Assembly: GCA_010015675.1 (NCBI GenBank)
Contig: ML976982.1
Location: 551,157 to 615,156 of the forward strand
Source of the DNA: Byssothecium circinans
Taxonomy: Eukaryota > Ascomycota > Dothideomycetes > Pleosporales > Massarinaceae
Reading direction: 5' to 3'
DNA: 64,000 bases
Both the position numbers and the translations under genes were made by a program. Below, piece by piece: positions 53,887 to 64,000 of the stretch (positions are counted from its first letter, which is position 1; each line of letters opens with the position of its first letter). Below the pieces are notes generated by a model that had not been told where the DNA came from, searched no databases, and saw only the letters and a list, made by a program, of their open reading frames with translations.

Positions 53887-56662
53887 AAACGCTAGGATTC
53901 GCGGAGCAAAGGTTGCAGGTTACAGGTGAAGGTAACCCTTCCCTGGGTCGCTATTCACAGCAACGCGCCAAATCCGGGGTTTCATTTGTTTGGGAAAAGG
54001 GGTTGATGATGTGGGGAAAGGAAGGCAACAAGGGCATGGTAGGATATGCGATGGTGGCGATATTGGACTGTAGTATTTGAGTAGTGCTAGTATAACTTAC
54101 CTTGTAGAGTGCTAATAAAAGGGAAGTACCTTAGCGGCAGATATCTTGTGAGTTAAGTTGCTGCTGATCCTTTTTTGATATGAGTAGTATTTAGAATACA
54201 CGTATAAACCCTCGCACCGACCGAAATGCTAAACCTCACTCATCACATAGATCTAATCCAATCCATCAGCCCCTCCAATCCTCCAATTTTAACGCGTACT
54301 CCCCCCTTATTAACCATCCCTATCCCCACCCCGCCTTCCTCCTCCCACCTCCTACCATCCATCCCCTCCCCACGTGCAAACAAAAACAACCTACTATTTT
54401 TATTAAAGTGCGGCAGGGTAGGACTTCGGATGTGTGTTACGGCTACTTCTGTTTGGATTATAGTTTAGTCAGTTAACTGCGTCTCAACCTTCTAACAGGT
54501 GTAAACTTGTCATGTGGGTGCTTTATTTTTTTTGCAGGTTATTTCTCTCGAATGCCAAGACCTTGAGAGTTCAATTCTCTCAAGGGTCATATTTTCTTTT
54601 TAACCTCTTAAACAATCAGACGGCAATTTTGCTGCCGATTTTGGAGGTCTCTGACGCCGTTTTCTGACGTTGATTTGTCACTAAACTTCCCTAAACCTGC
54701 GACAAAAGCTCGAGCGCACGTGTAAGGACCGAGCTCCGGGAGCTAGATAGTGGGTATTAACAGAGTCGATCCGATGACTAGCTACGAAGGTACAAAGGGC
54801 GCTGAAATACATTTGTTCGGTGCCAAGACATAAGCGAGGTCCTAACCCGATTGGTGCTACCGCGAGGGATTACCATCCCGAGTTCTCAGGGACTAGTCCC
54901 TCACAGTTGGTTGCTCGCGACGAATTTCCAGCGATTGGGGTACAGCCCCCAAGATGTCTAACAGAAGAAGTAGGAATATCGTAATAAGTACTTTTAATGG
55001 CTTAGAATTGATTGTGACAATAAAATTTAGGGGTTCTCTAATAGGTTGTAGTGTTACGGCGGGTCAAAGTACGCGTCTCTAACAAAAGTGGTTGCCCGCG
55101 GCCCCAAATTAAATAAACTGGACACCAGACGTTCCCTGAGGGTCTCGACTTGGCGCGTGCGCAGGGCCATCCCCGAATAGGTAACGTCGCCTGAAAACCA
55201 GACTAAGGCTTCCGAAAAGTCTATCCCGGAAACCTGCTTAGTAATAAGCATAGCCACGGGTCAGCACAGCCACACTTCCTGTGGCCGTAAGAATTTAGCG
55301 AGCCTTGAATTTTAGACAGAGGTGCCCGTTTTTGCACCCATGGTAACAGCGGCTGGGTTCTAAACCAGTCAAGAGACCATTTGGGACCTGGAGTTTCCGG
55401 AGAGCCCGTTTGATCTGGCAATGGTGTGCTGTTTCCGTAGAGTAGCGCACCATCACCGAATACACACGGGACGCAGAGAGGGTTGACAGTTATTGGAGGT
55501 TCTAGAGGCTCTGTACGGATACCTATTCAAATGAATATCATTCCATTTCAGGCAGCCTTACTAATGGGGCTCATGCTCCCAGTACCGCCATAGTCCCAGG
55601 ACAGTAGTGGTCCTGGGAGAACTCTCCTAGGACAATAAGGGTCCCAGGAGAACTTTCCTAGGAGCGTATCCTAGGACAATGTGACGGATTAGCGTAGCGA
55701 CTCTAAAGTGCCCGTTCGGGACCTGATGTATTTTGTGGACTGGTGTTAAAGTCCGTGACTTAACAGTGATTGTACTAGCCGAAAGGGGTTGGATGTGATA
55801 AGCCACAGGCTTGGGTTGATTCTCGGGGACTGAGTAAAGAGTAATGCACGAATGCAATAGAGAGTATTGAATAGACAATCTGTTCTGACTGCTGACAAGA
55901 CAAGAGGTAACTATCAAGCTGTGCTGTCAAGTTGAACACGAAGTTCCATGAGGGCCTTCGTGGTTCCTATATGCTTGGGGAGTCCCACCAGTCTCATCGT
56001 CTCAGTGGGACAATGGGACTCTTGAGACACTGGGACTTGTGACCTGAATCACGTGACTGCTTACTAGCGGGCTTGGTAAAGCGCGGAGTAGTTCCCAATG
56101 TGGTTGCTGGAGTTGTGGCCATCGCGAGTGGATGGAGGGCCAGGAGGGCCAAGTTTGTAGCGGTTATTACTAATATCTTGCCAATGTGGTTGCCTCATTG
56201 TCCTATCACTCTTTAAGCGCCGTTAACCCCGACCTAGGTTCGTAACACCGGACCGTGGGTAGGTCGAAGAGGATCAAGAAGCAAGCACCCTAAAGCCTTT
56301 GTGGGGGCCCAACGCTAGTGCATCAGGCCCCTATCATGCTTTCTCAACAATTTCTTCTTTAATCGACCCGCATAGACAGCCCACGAACCTGTATTCAACA
56401 ACAGCGTGACCTTGGCTTGCGCTGCATGATACGTGTGAAGACGAGTGCGGTGGAAGTAGTTCCAATGTCATTCCCGCAAGCTGTCTTACTGTGCGCTACA
56501 ACTCTGTCTCGAGAATTTCTCTTCGGTGAAGATCGTGTAGGCTTGCAAAGGAGGCAGTGCTGCTGCGCCACACGATAGGCTCCCTTCATTTAAAATACCG
56601 CCAACGTTGTACGTACGTAGTGGTATCAAATATCAATCTGTCCCTCATCTTCTATCTCAATT
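53887..56662. other. 2.8-kb repeat-like non-coding stretch
   Basis: No gene supported. Around 55595-55680 there are repeated CCTGGGAGAAC/CCTAGGACAA blocks in both orientations, and around 55980-56045 repeats of GGGAC/GAGAC. The region looks like an old transposable-element tail or LTR, but I found no matching pair of long terminal repeats and no reverse-transcriptase motif. A 9-bp hairpin is listed separately. Confidence 0.4.
54561..54585 (+). repeat. Hairpin resembling a tRNA T-arm, followed by T-rich tract
   Basis: CCTTGAGAG (54561-54569), loop TTCAATT, CTCTCAAGG (54577-54585). The loop and flanks (GTTCAATTC) fit the pol III B-box consensus, and T runs follow at about 54592-54601. No matching 5' acceptor strand was found upstream, so this is not called a tRNA. 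Confidence 0.6.
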
Positions 56663-57775
56663 ATGGACGTCTCTCCAAAAGTCTCGTCTCTGTACGGTCC
56701 TGGCGCATTCGTGGGCTGGTTATGTACCATGGCTTCTCTCCTTATCTCATGGACCTTCAATCGATATAGCAGGGCGCGGAATACAATCGGAAACGACCTC
56801 ATCGCGACTCTCACCTATCCTAGTATCGCAGCAATACAATTCCAGTACGAGCTATGGAAGACTACAAGAAATAGTGCACAGCCTGCAATGGAACCCCTAG
56901 ACGCGACCTCCTGCATTGTCGTATGGTTTTTAGCGATTGGACCTTGGCTACTCGGTCTCGCCGCCGGTAGAAGAGGTCTGAAAAGATTTATATGCACTGC
57001 AGTTGTCAGTGTGCCGTGTCTTTCGGCTCTCCTTACTATACCCGCACGGCACGATCTACTTGCGAGGCTTCCAGCCGCGAATTGGGGGATTCTAGTCTAC
57101 ATATTTTGCAATTTCTTTTGCGCGATGGTTTTCGTTTTGGATTGCGAATACCAGGACGGAAAATGCGACCGCAATTCTTTAAGAGAGGTTATAAACACCC
57201 AGGTTTCCCGACCCCGAGACAGATACAATCGACCGAGAATATACCCCGGCACGAGGGCTTACGTTTTACCCTTGCTGACTTTGGCAATTTGGCTGTTGCT
57301 GGCAGTGGTTATGTTCATTATAGCTACCCGAAGTCCGGAGCTTGTAGAGGGCCAAAAACGGCCTATTTCGGAGCTATTCTCGGTGCCGCGAACTGGATAC
57401 TCTATTACGGAGCTCGACCAGATTGTGGCGCTGAGTGCTGGACTTCTGGCTGTCATATTCAGTATCTATGAAGCGTTTATTTCAAGAAAACTTTCTGCCT
57501 GGGAGAGGTATCAGAAATGGAGGGATAGCTGCGAAATCCTCCTCGATCAAGGCATTTTGGAAGAAGATGAGACTTCAAGATGGAAAAGAGAGTTACAAAT
57601 AATGGATCAACAAAAGAAAAGAATCTTGGAGGCCCCCACTAGTACGGAATTACTACCAATGATGGAACGAATCAAGGAAGACCGCGAAGAAGAATTGTTT
57701 AGAGTGAGGTGGGAACAAATGAGTGAAGAAGAAAAAAAATTTGCAATCATACAAAGCAACTTGTTAGGAAAGTAA
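56663..57775 (+). CDS. Multi-pass membrane protein, conserved in filamentous ascomycetes
   Basis: Intronless, 370 residues. About six hydrophobic segments: FVGWLCTMASLLISW near residue 16, CIVVWFLAIGPWLLGLAAG near 84, FICTAVVSVPCLSALL near 108, WGILVYIFCNFFCAMVFVL near 141, LPLLTLAIWLLLAVVMFIIA near 202, and IVALSAGLLAVIFSIYEAFI near 254. A charged coiled-coil-like tail of about 90 residues follows (EELFRVRWEQMSEEEKK). The start MDVSPKVSSLYGPGAFVGWL fits a family seen widely among filamentous ascomycetes with no assigned role. No transporter signature is visible. Confidence 0.8.
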   Translation: MDVSPKVSSLYGPGAFVGWLCTMASLLISWTFNRYSRARNTIGNDLIATLTYPSIAAIQFQYELWKTTRNSAQPAMEPLDATSCIVVWFLAIGPWLLGLAAGRRGLKRFICTAVVSVPCLSALLTIPARHDLLARLPAANWGILVYIFCNFFCAMVFVLDCEYQDGKCDRNSLREVINTQVSRPRDRYNRPRIYPGTRAYVLPLLTLAIWLLLAVVMFIIATRSPELVEGQKRPISELFSVPRTGYSITELDQIVALSAGLLAVIFSIYEAFISRKLSAWERYQKWRDSCEILLDQGILEEDETSRWKRELQIMDQQKKRILEAPTSTELLPMMERIKEDREEELFRVRWEQMSEEEKKFAIIQSNLLGK

Positions 57776-58548
57776 AAGTAGGCTAGGCTGGAGAGCTTGC
57801 TAGTATCTAATGTAGAATAGAACCTGAAGCTTGTGAGCATGTACCCCCTGGCAGTTTTTAGCTTCCTTCTAGTTATCGCTCGCTCGAGCATCGCTTCCAC
57901 CTCTTCATACTTGCTCTGCCTTGACAAAACTAATCCATAATTACTAACACTAGTCAGGGCTTCCAACATTAAGCGAAGTATGAAATACATTTCCAGTTTA
58001 AAAACACGGCACTTAGGATTTTCCGATCCGGCACGCTAAACCCGCGTCATCAAACACCTCACATAACGGAGGTCCCAGCCTCAAGTTTCTGCATTGTTTG
58101 ATTTGGGGTCGATAGACTTATGTGCATACTTGCCGTCTGATTGTTTACCCAAAGCAAAGAATCTCCCGCTCTGTCACTCTGCCCTCTGACCCCTCCAGCT
58201 TATACCCGAGAACTAGAACCTTCTCCACATTCAAAGATCTCTGGGGAATACTTTCTCTCTTTCTTTCCGCTGTGCTTGCTTTGCTTTCCCCGACCACGGT
58301 TGGCTCACGTAGACTTAACATATTCGTTTGCTCTCGGTGCTTCCGGGGTCCGATTAACAAATAATAGCACAGTGACGCAGTACTAGTCCACTCACTCTTC
58401 TTCTCCCTACACACCGCGCTTGTAGAAAAGTAAGAGTTTTCGTGAGCTTGACGCAGGCTAAGACTAAGATTTAGACTTCTCCCTTTGCTTCTGCTTCTGC
58501 TTCTTCTTCTACTTCGCTACCCCAACACCGAAATCGCCACTGCCCACA
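57776..58548. other. Intergenic
   Basis: 3' region of the membrane protein and promoter of the pseudokinase gene, with a CTTCTG-type pyrimidine tract at 58484-58512. No gene supported. Confidence 0.4.
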
Positions 58549-59931
58549 ATGCGAACAATACGATCCACAGTGGCGAGCATGTCCAATACTCCCGATCCCA
58601 CCCCCACGCGCAACTACCCCCTTCCTCGCCCTCCCCCACCAGCACCACCTTTGCCACCGCCAGCACAAACAACCCCCCCTCCAACCCCACCAGCGCACCT
58701 CTTCCGCATAATCCGCACTCTCCACACCGACGAGCACAGCGCCACATACCTCTGCCTCCCCCGCAAACTCCGCTCAACTGAAACTCTAACATCCCACAAC
58801 GGCTCCATCCACCCTTCCGGCCGCCATCCCACGCACAACCTCGCGCGCAACCTCAAAAAAGCACCCTCCGCGCGACTAAAACACCAAATCGACTTCGAGC
58901 ACGCGGTGCAGCTCCTCATCGTAAAAACGCATGCAGCGCCAGACGGACTCCGGGGCGAGGGCACGTTGATGGAAGCCCTGCACAAAGCTCTAGGCGAGGA
59001 AGCAGGACCGTCGCAGTCGTTTCTCGGTTCTTATGTTTTGAAAGCGCAGTACACCGACGCGGTGGATTCCTGGCTCGTTTTGCGGCCGCTGTTCGGTCGG
59101 TCGCTGTTTGACATCTGCGGATACGCGGGTTCGCAACCTGATTCTGTTGTCAAGGACGTAAAGCCTATCCCTTCGTTCTTCATCTGGCATATTTTCCTCT
59201 CACTGATGGAAGGTCTGACACTTATCCATGGATTGGGGGTTACGAACAACAATGTCTGCCTGGAGAACGTGGTCCTTAATCCGTATCCGGTGGACAGGTC
59301 AAATTGGTTCAGAGACTGGCCGGATGTCGTGCTGAGTGAGTTCGGTGTGGCGGATGAGTTGGATGAGCGCGCGGAGAATGCCGAGGTTCGGGCTCTTCTG
59401 AGCTTGATGGTTAGGATCGTGGAGCATTACAGCGATGTTGCGGTCCTGAGGACAGCTGGTGTGGACATGCGAAATAGTCCGCTGGCCACATTCTCCGACG
59501 AAGCGAGCCAGATTTTGGATTTGGGCGTCAGTATGAACATGGTCGATGTGGCGCACCGGTGGAAGGATTTGGCGACTGCGGGGCGGGAGAAGGGGCATCA
59601 AATGTTTCCGGATGAGATGATGCGGTTGGCGACGAACGAGATGGTGGATGCGGAGGAACTGGCACGGGTGCGTGCGGTAGTTTGCCGGTTTCCGACCAAG
59701 GCGGAAAACTTCGGCGTAATTGCTAGGAAATATGACGAGAGATGGTCCATGGTTTATCAGACTGACGTAAAGATCGAGGGAAGGAGAGAGCGAGCGAGGG
59801 GTCTCTGTATCATCAAGTTCAGCAGAGAGAAGGCGTTCTTGCTGAGGGACATGAGACAAGCAAAGAAGTATCTGGATGGACGGTATGTGGATCAAGGAGA
59901 GCCAATGGAGGTGGATGGGGGACATGGGTAG
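58549..59931 (+). CDS. Protein kinase-like pseudokinase
   Basis: Intronless, 460 residues (a start at 58579 would give 450). The first 60 residues are Pro-rich (LPRPPPPAPPLPPPA). A kinase-like fold follows. A possible beta-3 lysine sits in LLIVKTH, and HIFLSLMEGLTLIHGLGV corresponds to the alpha-E helix. The catalytic loop HRDLKPEN is replaced by VTNNNVCLEN, so the catalytic Asp is missing. The DFG motif reads EFG (VVLSEFGVAD). Subdomains after that are divergent. These changes predict no phosphotransfer. The C-terminus (KYLDGRYVDQGEPMEV) is conserved-looking but unassigned. Role likely scaffolding or regulatory; this is inference. Confidence 0.75.
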   Translation: MRTIRSTVASMSNTPDPTPTRNYPLPRPPPPAPPLPPPAQTTPPPTPPAHLFRIIRTLHTDEHSATYLCLPRKLRSTETLTSHNGSIHPSGRHPTHNLARNLKKAPSARLKHQIDFEHAVQLLIVKTHAAPDGLRGEGTLMEALHKALGEEAGPSQSFLGSYVLKAQYTDAVDSWLVLRPLFGRSLFDICGYAGSQPDSVVKDVKPIPSFFIWHIFLSLMEGLTLIHGLGVTNNNVCLENVVLNPYPVDRSNWFRDWPDVVLSEFGVADELDERAENAEVRALLSLMVRIVEHYSDVAVLRTAGVDMRNSPLATFSDEASQILDLGVSMNMVDVAHRWKDLATAGREKGHQMFPDEMMRLATNEMVDAEELARVRAVVCRFPTKAENFGVIARKYDERWSMVYQTDVKIEGRRERARGLCIIKFSREKAFLLRDMRQAKKYLDGRYVDQGEPMEVDGGHG

Positions 59932-60077
59932 ACGGCTCAGAATATGAAGCCCGATATGACAAGAAATATGGCAATGTAATGGGGTTATCAATATTGAAAT
60001 GCAATTCAGCCTCCTCTGCGCTTTTCTTCAAGATTCAACGCTGTGATACGCAGGCATAACTGACACGATATCCTACC

Positions 60078-60680
60078 TCAAAGCCATTCCCGCGGCACTG
60101 CTCTTTCCGACCACGTCCTCTCGCCTTCCCAAGCGAGCCAATCTGACCTTGTTGTCGGCAACAGTCCCATTCCGTTGACTTTCCATATTCCAAGCGCCAG
60201 CATGAGCATGTTTGTCAAAACGTAAGTGAGCTTCACGACGATGAGGCGGTTGGACGTAGCGGGGGTCTCGAATGGGGCGAAGGTCTTTTGCAGAGCGATC
60301 ACGGCCATGATGGGCGTCTTGAAGAGGGTGAAGACCATGAAGATGGAGAAGATCTGGAGCGTATTGCCCGTCATGTACATGCCTAATGTGGTTAGGGATG
60401 CTCATTTTATACGGCGAGCCTGCATACCGATAGCATTCATGGGCAGTTGTTTGGCCGGGGCGATGGCCAGCTCCCACGCCTTCTTGATCTTGAGCGTATC
60501 CATCTCTTCAGGGGTCGGCTGCTTCCGTGTTGACTGCTTTGATGACAAAGCGCGCTCTTTGCGTGTGAGGGCGGCCGTGTAGCCTGGAGGGTCCGGGAAG
60601 GTCGCATTCTTGGGCTTCGTTGGGGGTGCAGAGTTGAGATCGAGCACCCATTGCGGCGGCGGCGGAGGGGTTTCGGACAT
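60078..60680 (-). CDS. EMC4: ER membrane protein complex subunit 4
   Basis: Part of the EMC insertase that inserts tail-anchored and multi-pass proteins into the ER membrane. Exons on the minus strand are 60680-60428 and 60382-60078, joined by a 45-nt intron (GTATGC...CATTAG) that splits a Gly codon; 185 residues, normal for EMC4. The N-terminal cytosolic part is Pro-rich (SETPPPPPQWVLDL) and ends in the conserved ELAIAPAKQLPMNAIGM. Two membrane spans follow (LQIFSIFMVFTLFKTPIMAV and LTYVLTNMLMLALGIWKV). Divergent from the AP-1 beta gene with a 467-base promoter region. Confidence 0.95.
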
Positions 60681-61147
60681 TTTGGGTGATTTTCAAGTGT
60701 ATAGTGAGGGGCTGACCGGGGTGGCGTATACTGTGCTGAGAACTGAGAATGGGACTGGCGATGTTTCTGTGGTGTTGAGCGCAGCTGTCACGACCCACCG
60801 GCCCCGGCTTGGCAGCGCACGCCCCTTCCGACTACTGTAGCGCGATTACATGTCTTAGAAGATGCAATTTGCAATTCACTCTGCTGTACAATATTTCTCT
60901 CTCTTGACCTACTAGAACGCCGATTGCCTCCCGCGACATGCCGACATAATCCATAATCTCTCCAGACTGCGGTGCCGCGTCAACCCGATCAATCCCACCA
61001 CATCCATCCATCCCACCCTCGAGGGCGGCCTGCACTGGAAGGGAAGAGGGGTGCTGCCACTATTCGGCTTTGTGCTACAGCTGGGCACATGCAACCTGAT
61101 ATCGGGGCAACCAGCTTTCACTGCGGACACGAGGTAGCTAGCCCACC
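60681..61147. other. Shared promoter region of EMC4 and AP-1 beta
   Basis: Divergent intergenic region; no further feature recognised. Confidence 0.5.
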
Positions 61148-63468
61148 ATGAGCGGTGCCGGCCAGGATGCGAAGCTCTTCGCGCGGGTACGTCTTTTGCT
61201 AGACCCAACGCACATCTCCTCATATACTGCCTCCACCTATTCACTCGAGTCGGTTGCGCGACCAGCATGCCGCCGCCATGTTCCTCCCCTACGCTTTTGA
61301 GAGCGCACGCTTACACTACGTCCGCACACCACAGGGCAAAGTAGCAGAGCTGCGCCTCGAGCTCAACAGCGGCACCAAGAAGGACAAGAACTTCACCGCG
61401 AAGAAGACGGCGCTCAAGAAGATTGTCGCGAACATGACCATGAGCAACAACGACATGGTAGCGCTGTTTGGGGATATCGTGGGCTGCATGCACATTCCAA
61501 GTCTGGAGATCAAGAAGATGTGCTTCCTGTATCTGGTCAACTATGCGCGGATGAAACCCGACATTGCCCTCAAGGCGCTTCCCATCATCCAAGAGGATAT
61601 GCACGACACCAATCCCCTCGTACGCGCCCTTGCCCTCCGAACCATGTCCTACATCCACGTCCGGGAATACGTCGAGGCGACAGTGCCACACTTGAAGAAC
61701 CTCCTCCGAGACAACGACCCCTACGTGCGGAAAACGGCCGCTTTCTGCGTCGCGAAGCTATACGATCATGATAAGCACATGGTGGAGCAATCGGACCTGA
61801 TCGATAAGTTGAACGGCATGCTGAGGGATGAGAACCCCACAGTGGTGTCGAGCGCACTTGCCTCGTTGATGGACATATGGGAGCGGTCCGAGAACATCAA
61901 ACTCACCATCGACTACGCCAGCGCCTCGAAGATTGTATCCATTCTTCCCGACTGCTCGGAATGGGGCCAGACGTATATCCTGGAAGCCATGATGAACTAT
62001 CTCCCTCACGACACCTCCGAGGCCGCACTTCTTGCTGAGCGAATATCCCCCCGACTTTCGCACTCGAATTCGGCAGTCGTGCTGACCTGCATCCGCGTAA
62101 TCCTTTACCTCATGAACTACATCTCCGACCAAAAAGTAATCTCATCACTATGTAACAAGCTCTCACCGCCGCTCGTCACCCTTCTCTCCAAGGGCCCGGA
62201 GATTCAGTATCTAGCACTTAGAAATGCGCTCCTGATTCTACAACGGCGACCGGAGGTACTGCGGAACGATATCCGCGTCTTCTTCTGTAAATACAATGAC
62301 CCCATCTACGTCAAGGTGACGAAGCTTGAACTTATCTTCATGCTGGCAACGGAGAAGAACATTAAGGAGGTATTGACAGAGCTGGCTGAGTACGTCCAGG
62401 TTTTGCCCTCTATCGACTATAACTAATCATTTTAGATACGCTACTGAGATTGACGTCGACTTTGTTCGCAAGTCAGTCCGCGCAATCGGCAAGCTGGCCA
62501 TCAAAATCCCTCCAGCGAGCCAGCTGTGTATATCAACACTCCTCACGCTTGTCAGTACGAAGGTATCATACATTGTTCAAGAAGCTACTGTGGTCATCCG
62601 CAACATCTTCCGAAAGTACCCCAACCAGTACGAATCCATCATCAGCACACTCTGCGAGAACCTCGACTCGCTCGACGAACCCGAGGCAAAGGCAGCCATG
62701 ATCTGGGTCATCGGACAGTACGCCGACAGAATAGAGGACAGCGACGTCCTCCTGGACGACTTCCTCGACTCCTTCCGCGAAGAGACGCACGAAGTGCAAC
62801 TTGCCCTCCTCACCGCCACGGTGAAGCTTTTCATCCAGCGCCCTACGCGCGGGTCCCAACTCGTCCCCAAAGTGCTTAAATGGGCGACAGAAGAGACGGA
62901 CAACCCCGATCTACGCGACAGAGGGTACATGTACTGGCGGCTGATGTCGTCTGCACCCGAGATAGCCAAGAAGATCGTCATGGGTGAAAAGCCGCCCATC
63001 ACGGCCGAAGAGTCAGAGAAGCTAGACCCTGGCACGCTGGAGGAAATGTGCCTCAACGTCGGCACGCTAGCGACCGTCTATCTCAAACCCGTGAATCAGG
63101 TGTTTCGCTCTGCGCGGCCAAGAAAGTTGCAGGATTCAGCTGCATTGCAGCGGCACGAACTTCCGACGGTCAAAGCTGCGCAACAAACTCGTGAGCGTGC
63201 GGCTGCCGAACGCACCAGACTCGACACTTCTGGGACGAATGGAAATGGTAGGCTAAGTCCTGCGAACGGTGGAGGCAATATGAGTGCGGCGGTAAGTGAT
63301 GCCGATTTGTATTTTGCGGGGGTGGGCAGACAGAGTACGTTTGGTGGGAGTCCCGTTATGGCGGAGCAGGGCGGCATGGGTGGTGGTTGGGTGGTCAACC
63401 AGTCGGCGCCCATGCAGGCTATTATGAGTCCTGGTGGTGCGGATGGCAATCAGGATCTGCTTCTCTGA
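61148..63468 (+). CDS. APL2: AP-1 clathrin adaptor complex, beta subunit
   Basis: Large subunit of the adaptor that selects cargo and recruits clathrin at the trans-Golgi and endosomes. Exons are 61148-61186, 61335-62389 and 62436-63468; the introns are 148 nt (GTACGT...CACAG) and 46 nt (GTACGT...TTTAG). The product is 708 residues. The 13-residue first exon ([13 protein letters not shown]) joins [19 protein letters not shown], the conserved adaptin start. The HEAT-repeat trunk is complete ([53 protein letters not shown]). After residue ~600 comes a linker ending in Gly-rich sequence and QDLLL. Like other fungal AP-1 beta subunits it lacks a full C-terminal ear domain. The choice of AP-1 over AP-2 rests on overall resemblance. 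Confidence 0.95.
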
Positions 63469-64000
63469 GAGTGAACGGTCTGGCGTGCTCTTGCATGGGA
63501 TCACAGCGGGGTTAGTGTAGACGAATACGAGGTTGACGTTTGGGTACTCAAGTACACGGATACTTGTTTGCGTGTCCATCGGCCCACAGGCCAAGGTGTA
63601 CGAAGTACTGAGGTACTGCTGGCGGGTACCGTGTGGTTACTTCACATACAGTAGCAAAAACGTCATGTCAGCTCCGCTCTCATGCGATTCACAACCATTT
63701 GCCTGCGCATATCCCATGCACCGTCAAAATCTGCCGCACACGGGCCACCTGAGCTGTGCCAATCAGCGCCCACCGCCGAGAAGCACCAAAATCGTATCGC
63801 AGAACGTAGATTTTTTGATGACCTACTAATTTGTTAGTAAATTGAAACTAGAATTTTATGCAAATATGCCGAAAGGTGCCTCACAGGTCAGCAATGATCC
63901 TAATTTTGTTAAACCCACCAAATATACGAAAAATCAAGGCTCTTTACCTGATCTGCCACGCCAGCCGCCACCCGAGTGGCATCCTCTCCCTATCCACAAC
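63469..64000. other. Downstream flank, window end
   Basis: No gene supported; the last 200 bases become AT-rich. Confidence 0.4.

Noticed and set aside
54480..54600. tRNA gene
   Set aside because: A T-arm-like hairpin is present, but no 5' acceptor strand complementary to AAGGGTC and no D-arm or anticodon arm could be placed.
53887..56662. LTR retrotransposon
   Set aside because: Repeat-like texture only; I found no long terminal repeat pair, no primer site and no gag/pol motif.
1..64000. CRISPR arrays, operons, ribosome-binding sites, rRNA
   Set aside because: The sequence is eukaryotic; no regularly spaced repeats or rRNA-like sequence were seen.

Overview
The window reads as nuclear chromosomal DNA of a filamentous ascomycete (Pezizomycotina; Dothideomycete-like is only a guess). 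Reasons: genes on both strands carry short GT-AG introns, mostly 45-60 nt; there are fungal-type regulators (C2H2 and Zn2Cys6 factors) and secreted proteins (LysM/WSC, small cysteine-rich, FAD oxidase); an augmin subunit is present; and there is a Tc1-like transposon whose stop codons look like C-to-T (RIP-type) damage. All exon joins were worked out by eye from splice signals, reading phase and family similarity.

Layout. 0-7 kb: end of an unrecognised gene, a decayed coiled-coil gene, an NmrA-like protein, then a full-length but broken sulfatase. 7-16 kb: conserved housekeeping block with eIF3g, thymidylate synthase, a HAUS3-like augmin subunit, a charged repeat protein and a four-span membrane protein. 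16-25 kb: long non-coding stretches around one C2H2/polyQ regulator. 25-31 kb: two decayed genes (LysM-WSC and 2EXR), a nuclear-looking protein with SUMO motifs and a CHORD-like Cys/His cluster, a small secreted protein and an unrecognised conserved protein. 31-38 kb: SDR, Zn2Cys6 regulator and secreted FAD oxidase, a possible small metabolic cluster. 38-46 kb: a single-pass Cys-rich membrane protein, the dead Tc1-like element, and a large vWA plus RBR-type E3 ligase. 46-54 kb: a 12-cysteine secreted protein, a cytochrome P450, a diverged copy of the 3' end of the E3 gene, and a TauD-like protein that has lost its iron ligands. 54-57 kb: repeat-like non-coding DNA. 57-64 kb: multi-pass membrane protein, pseudokinase, EMC4 and AP-1 beta.

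The contrast is the main story. Two conserved housekeeping blocks (7-16 kb and 58-63.5 kb) flank an accessory interior rich in secreted proteins, redox enzymes and broken genes. I count at least five clearly decayed loci plus a partial gene duplication. No complete novel multi-gene system is evident. The most unusual intact genes are the vWA-RBR ligase, the duplicated six-cysteine secreted protein, and the membrane protein with two LPxY motifs.
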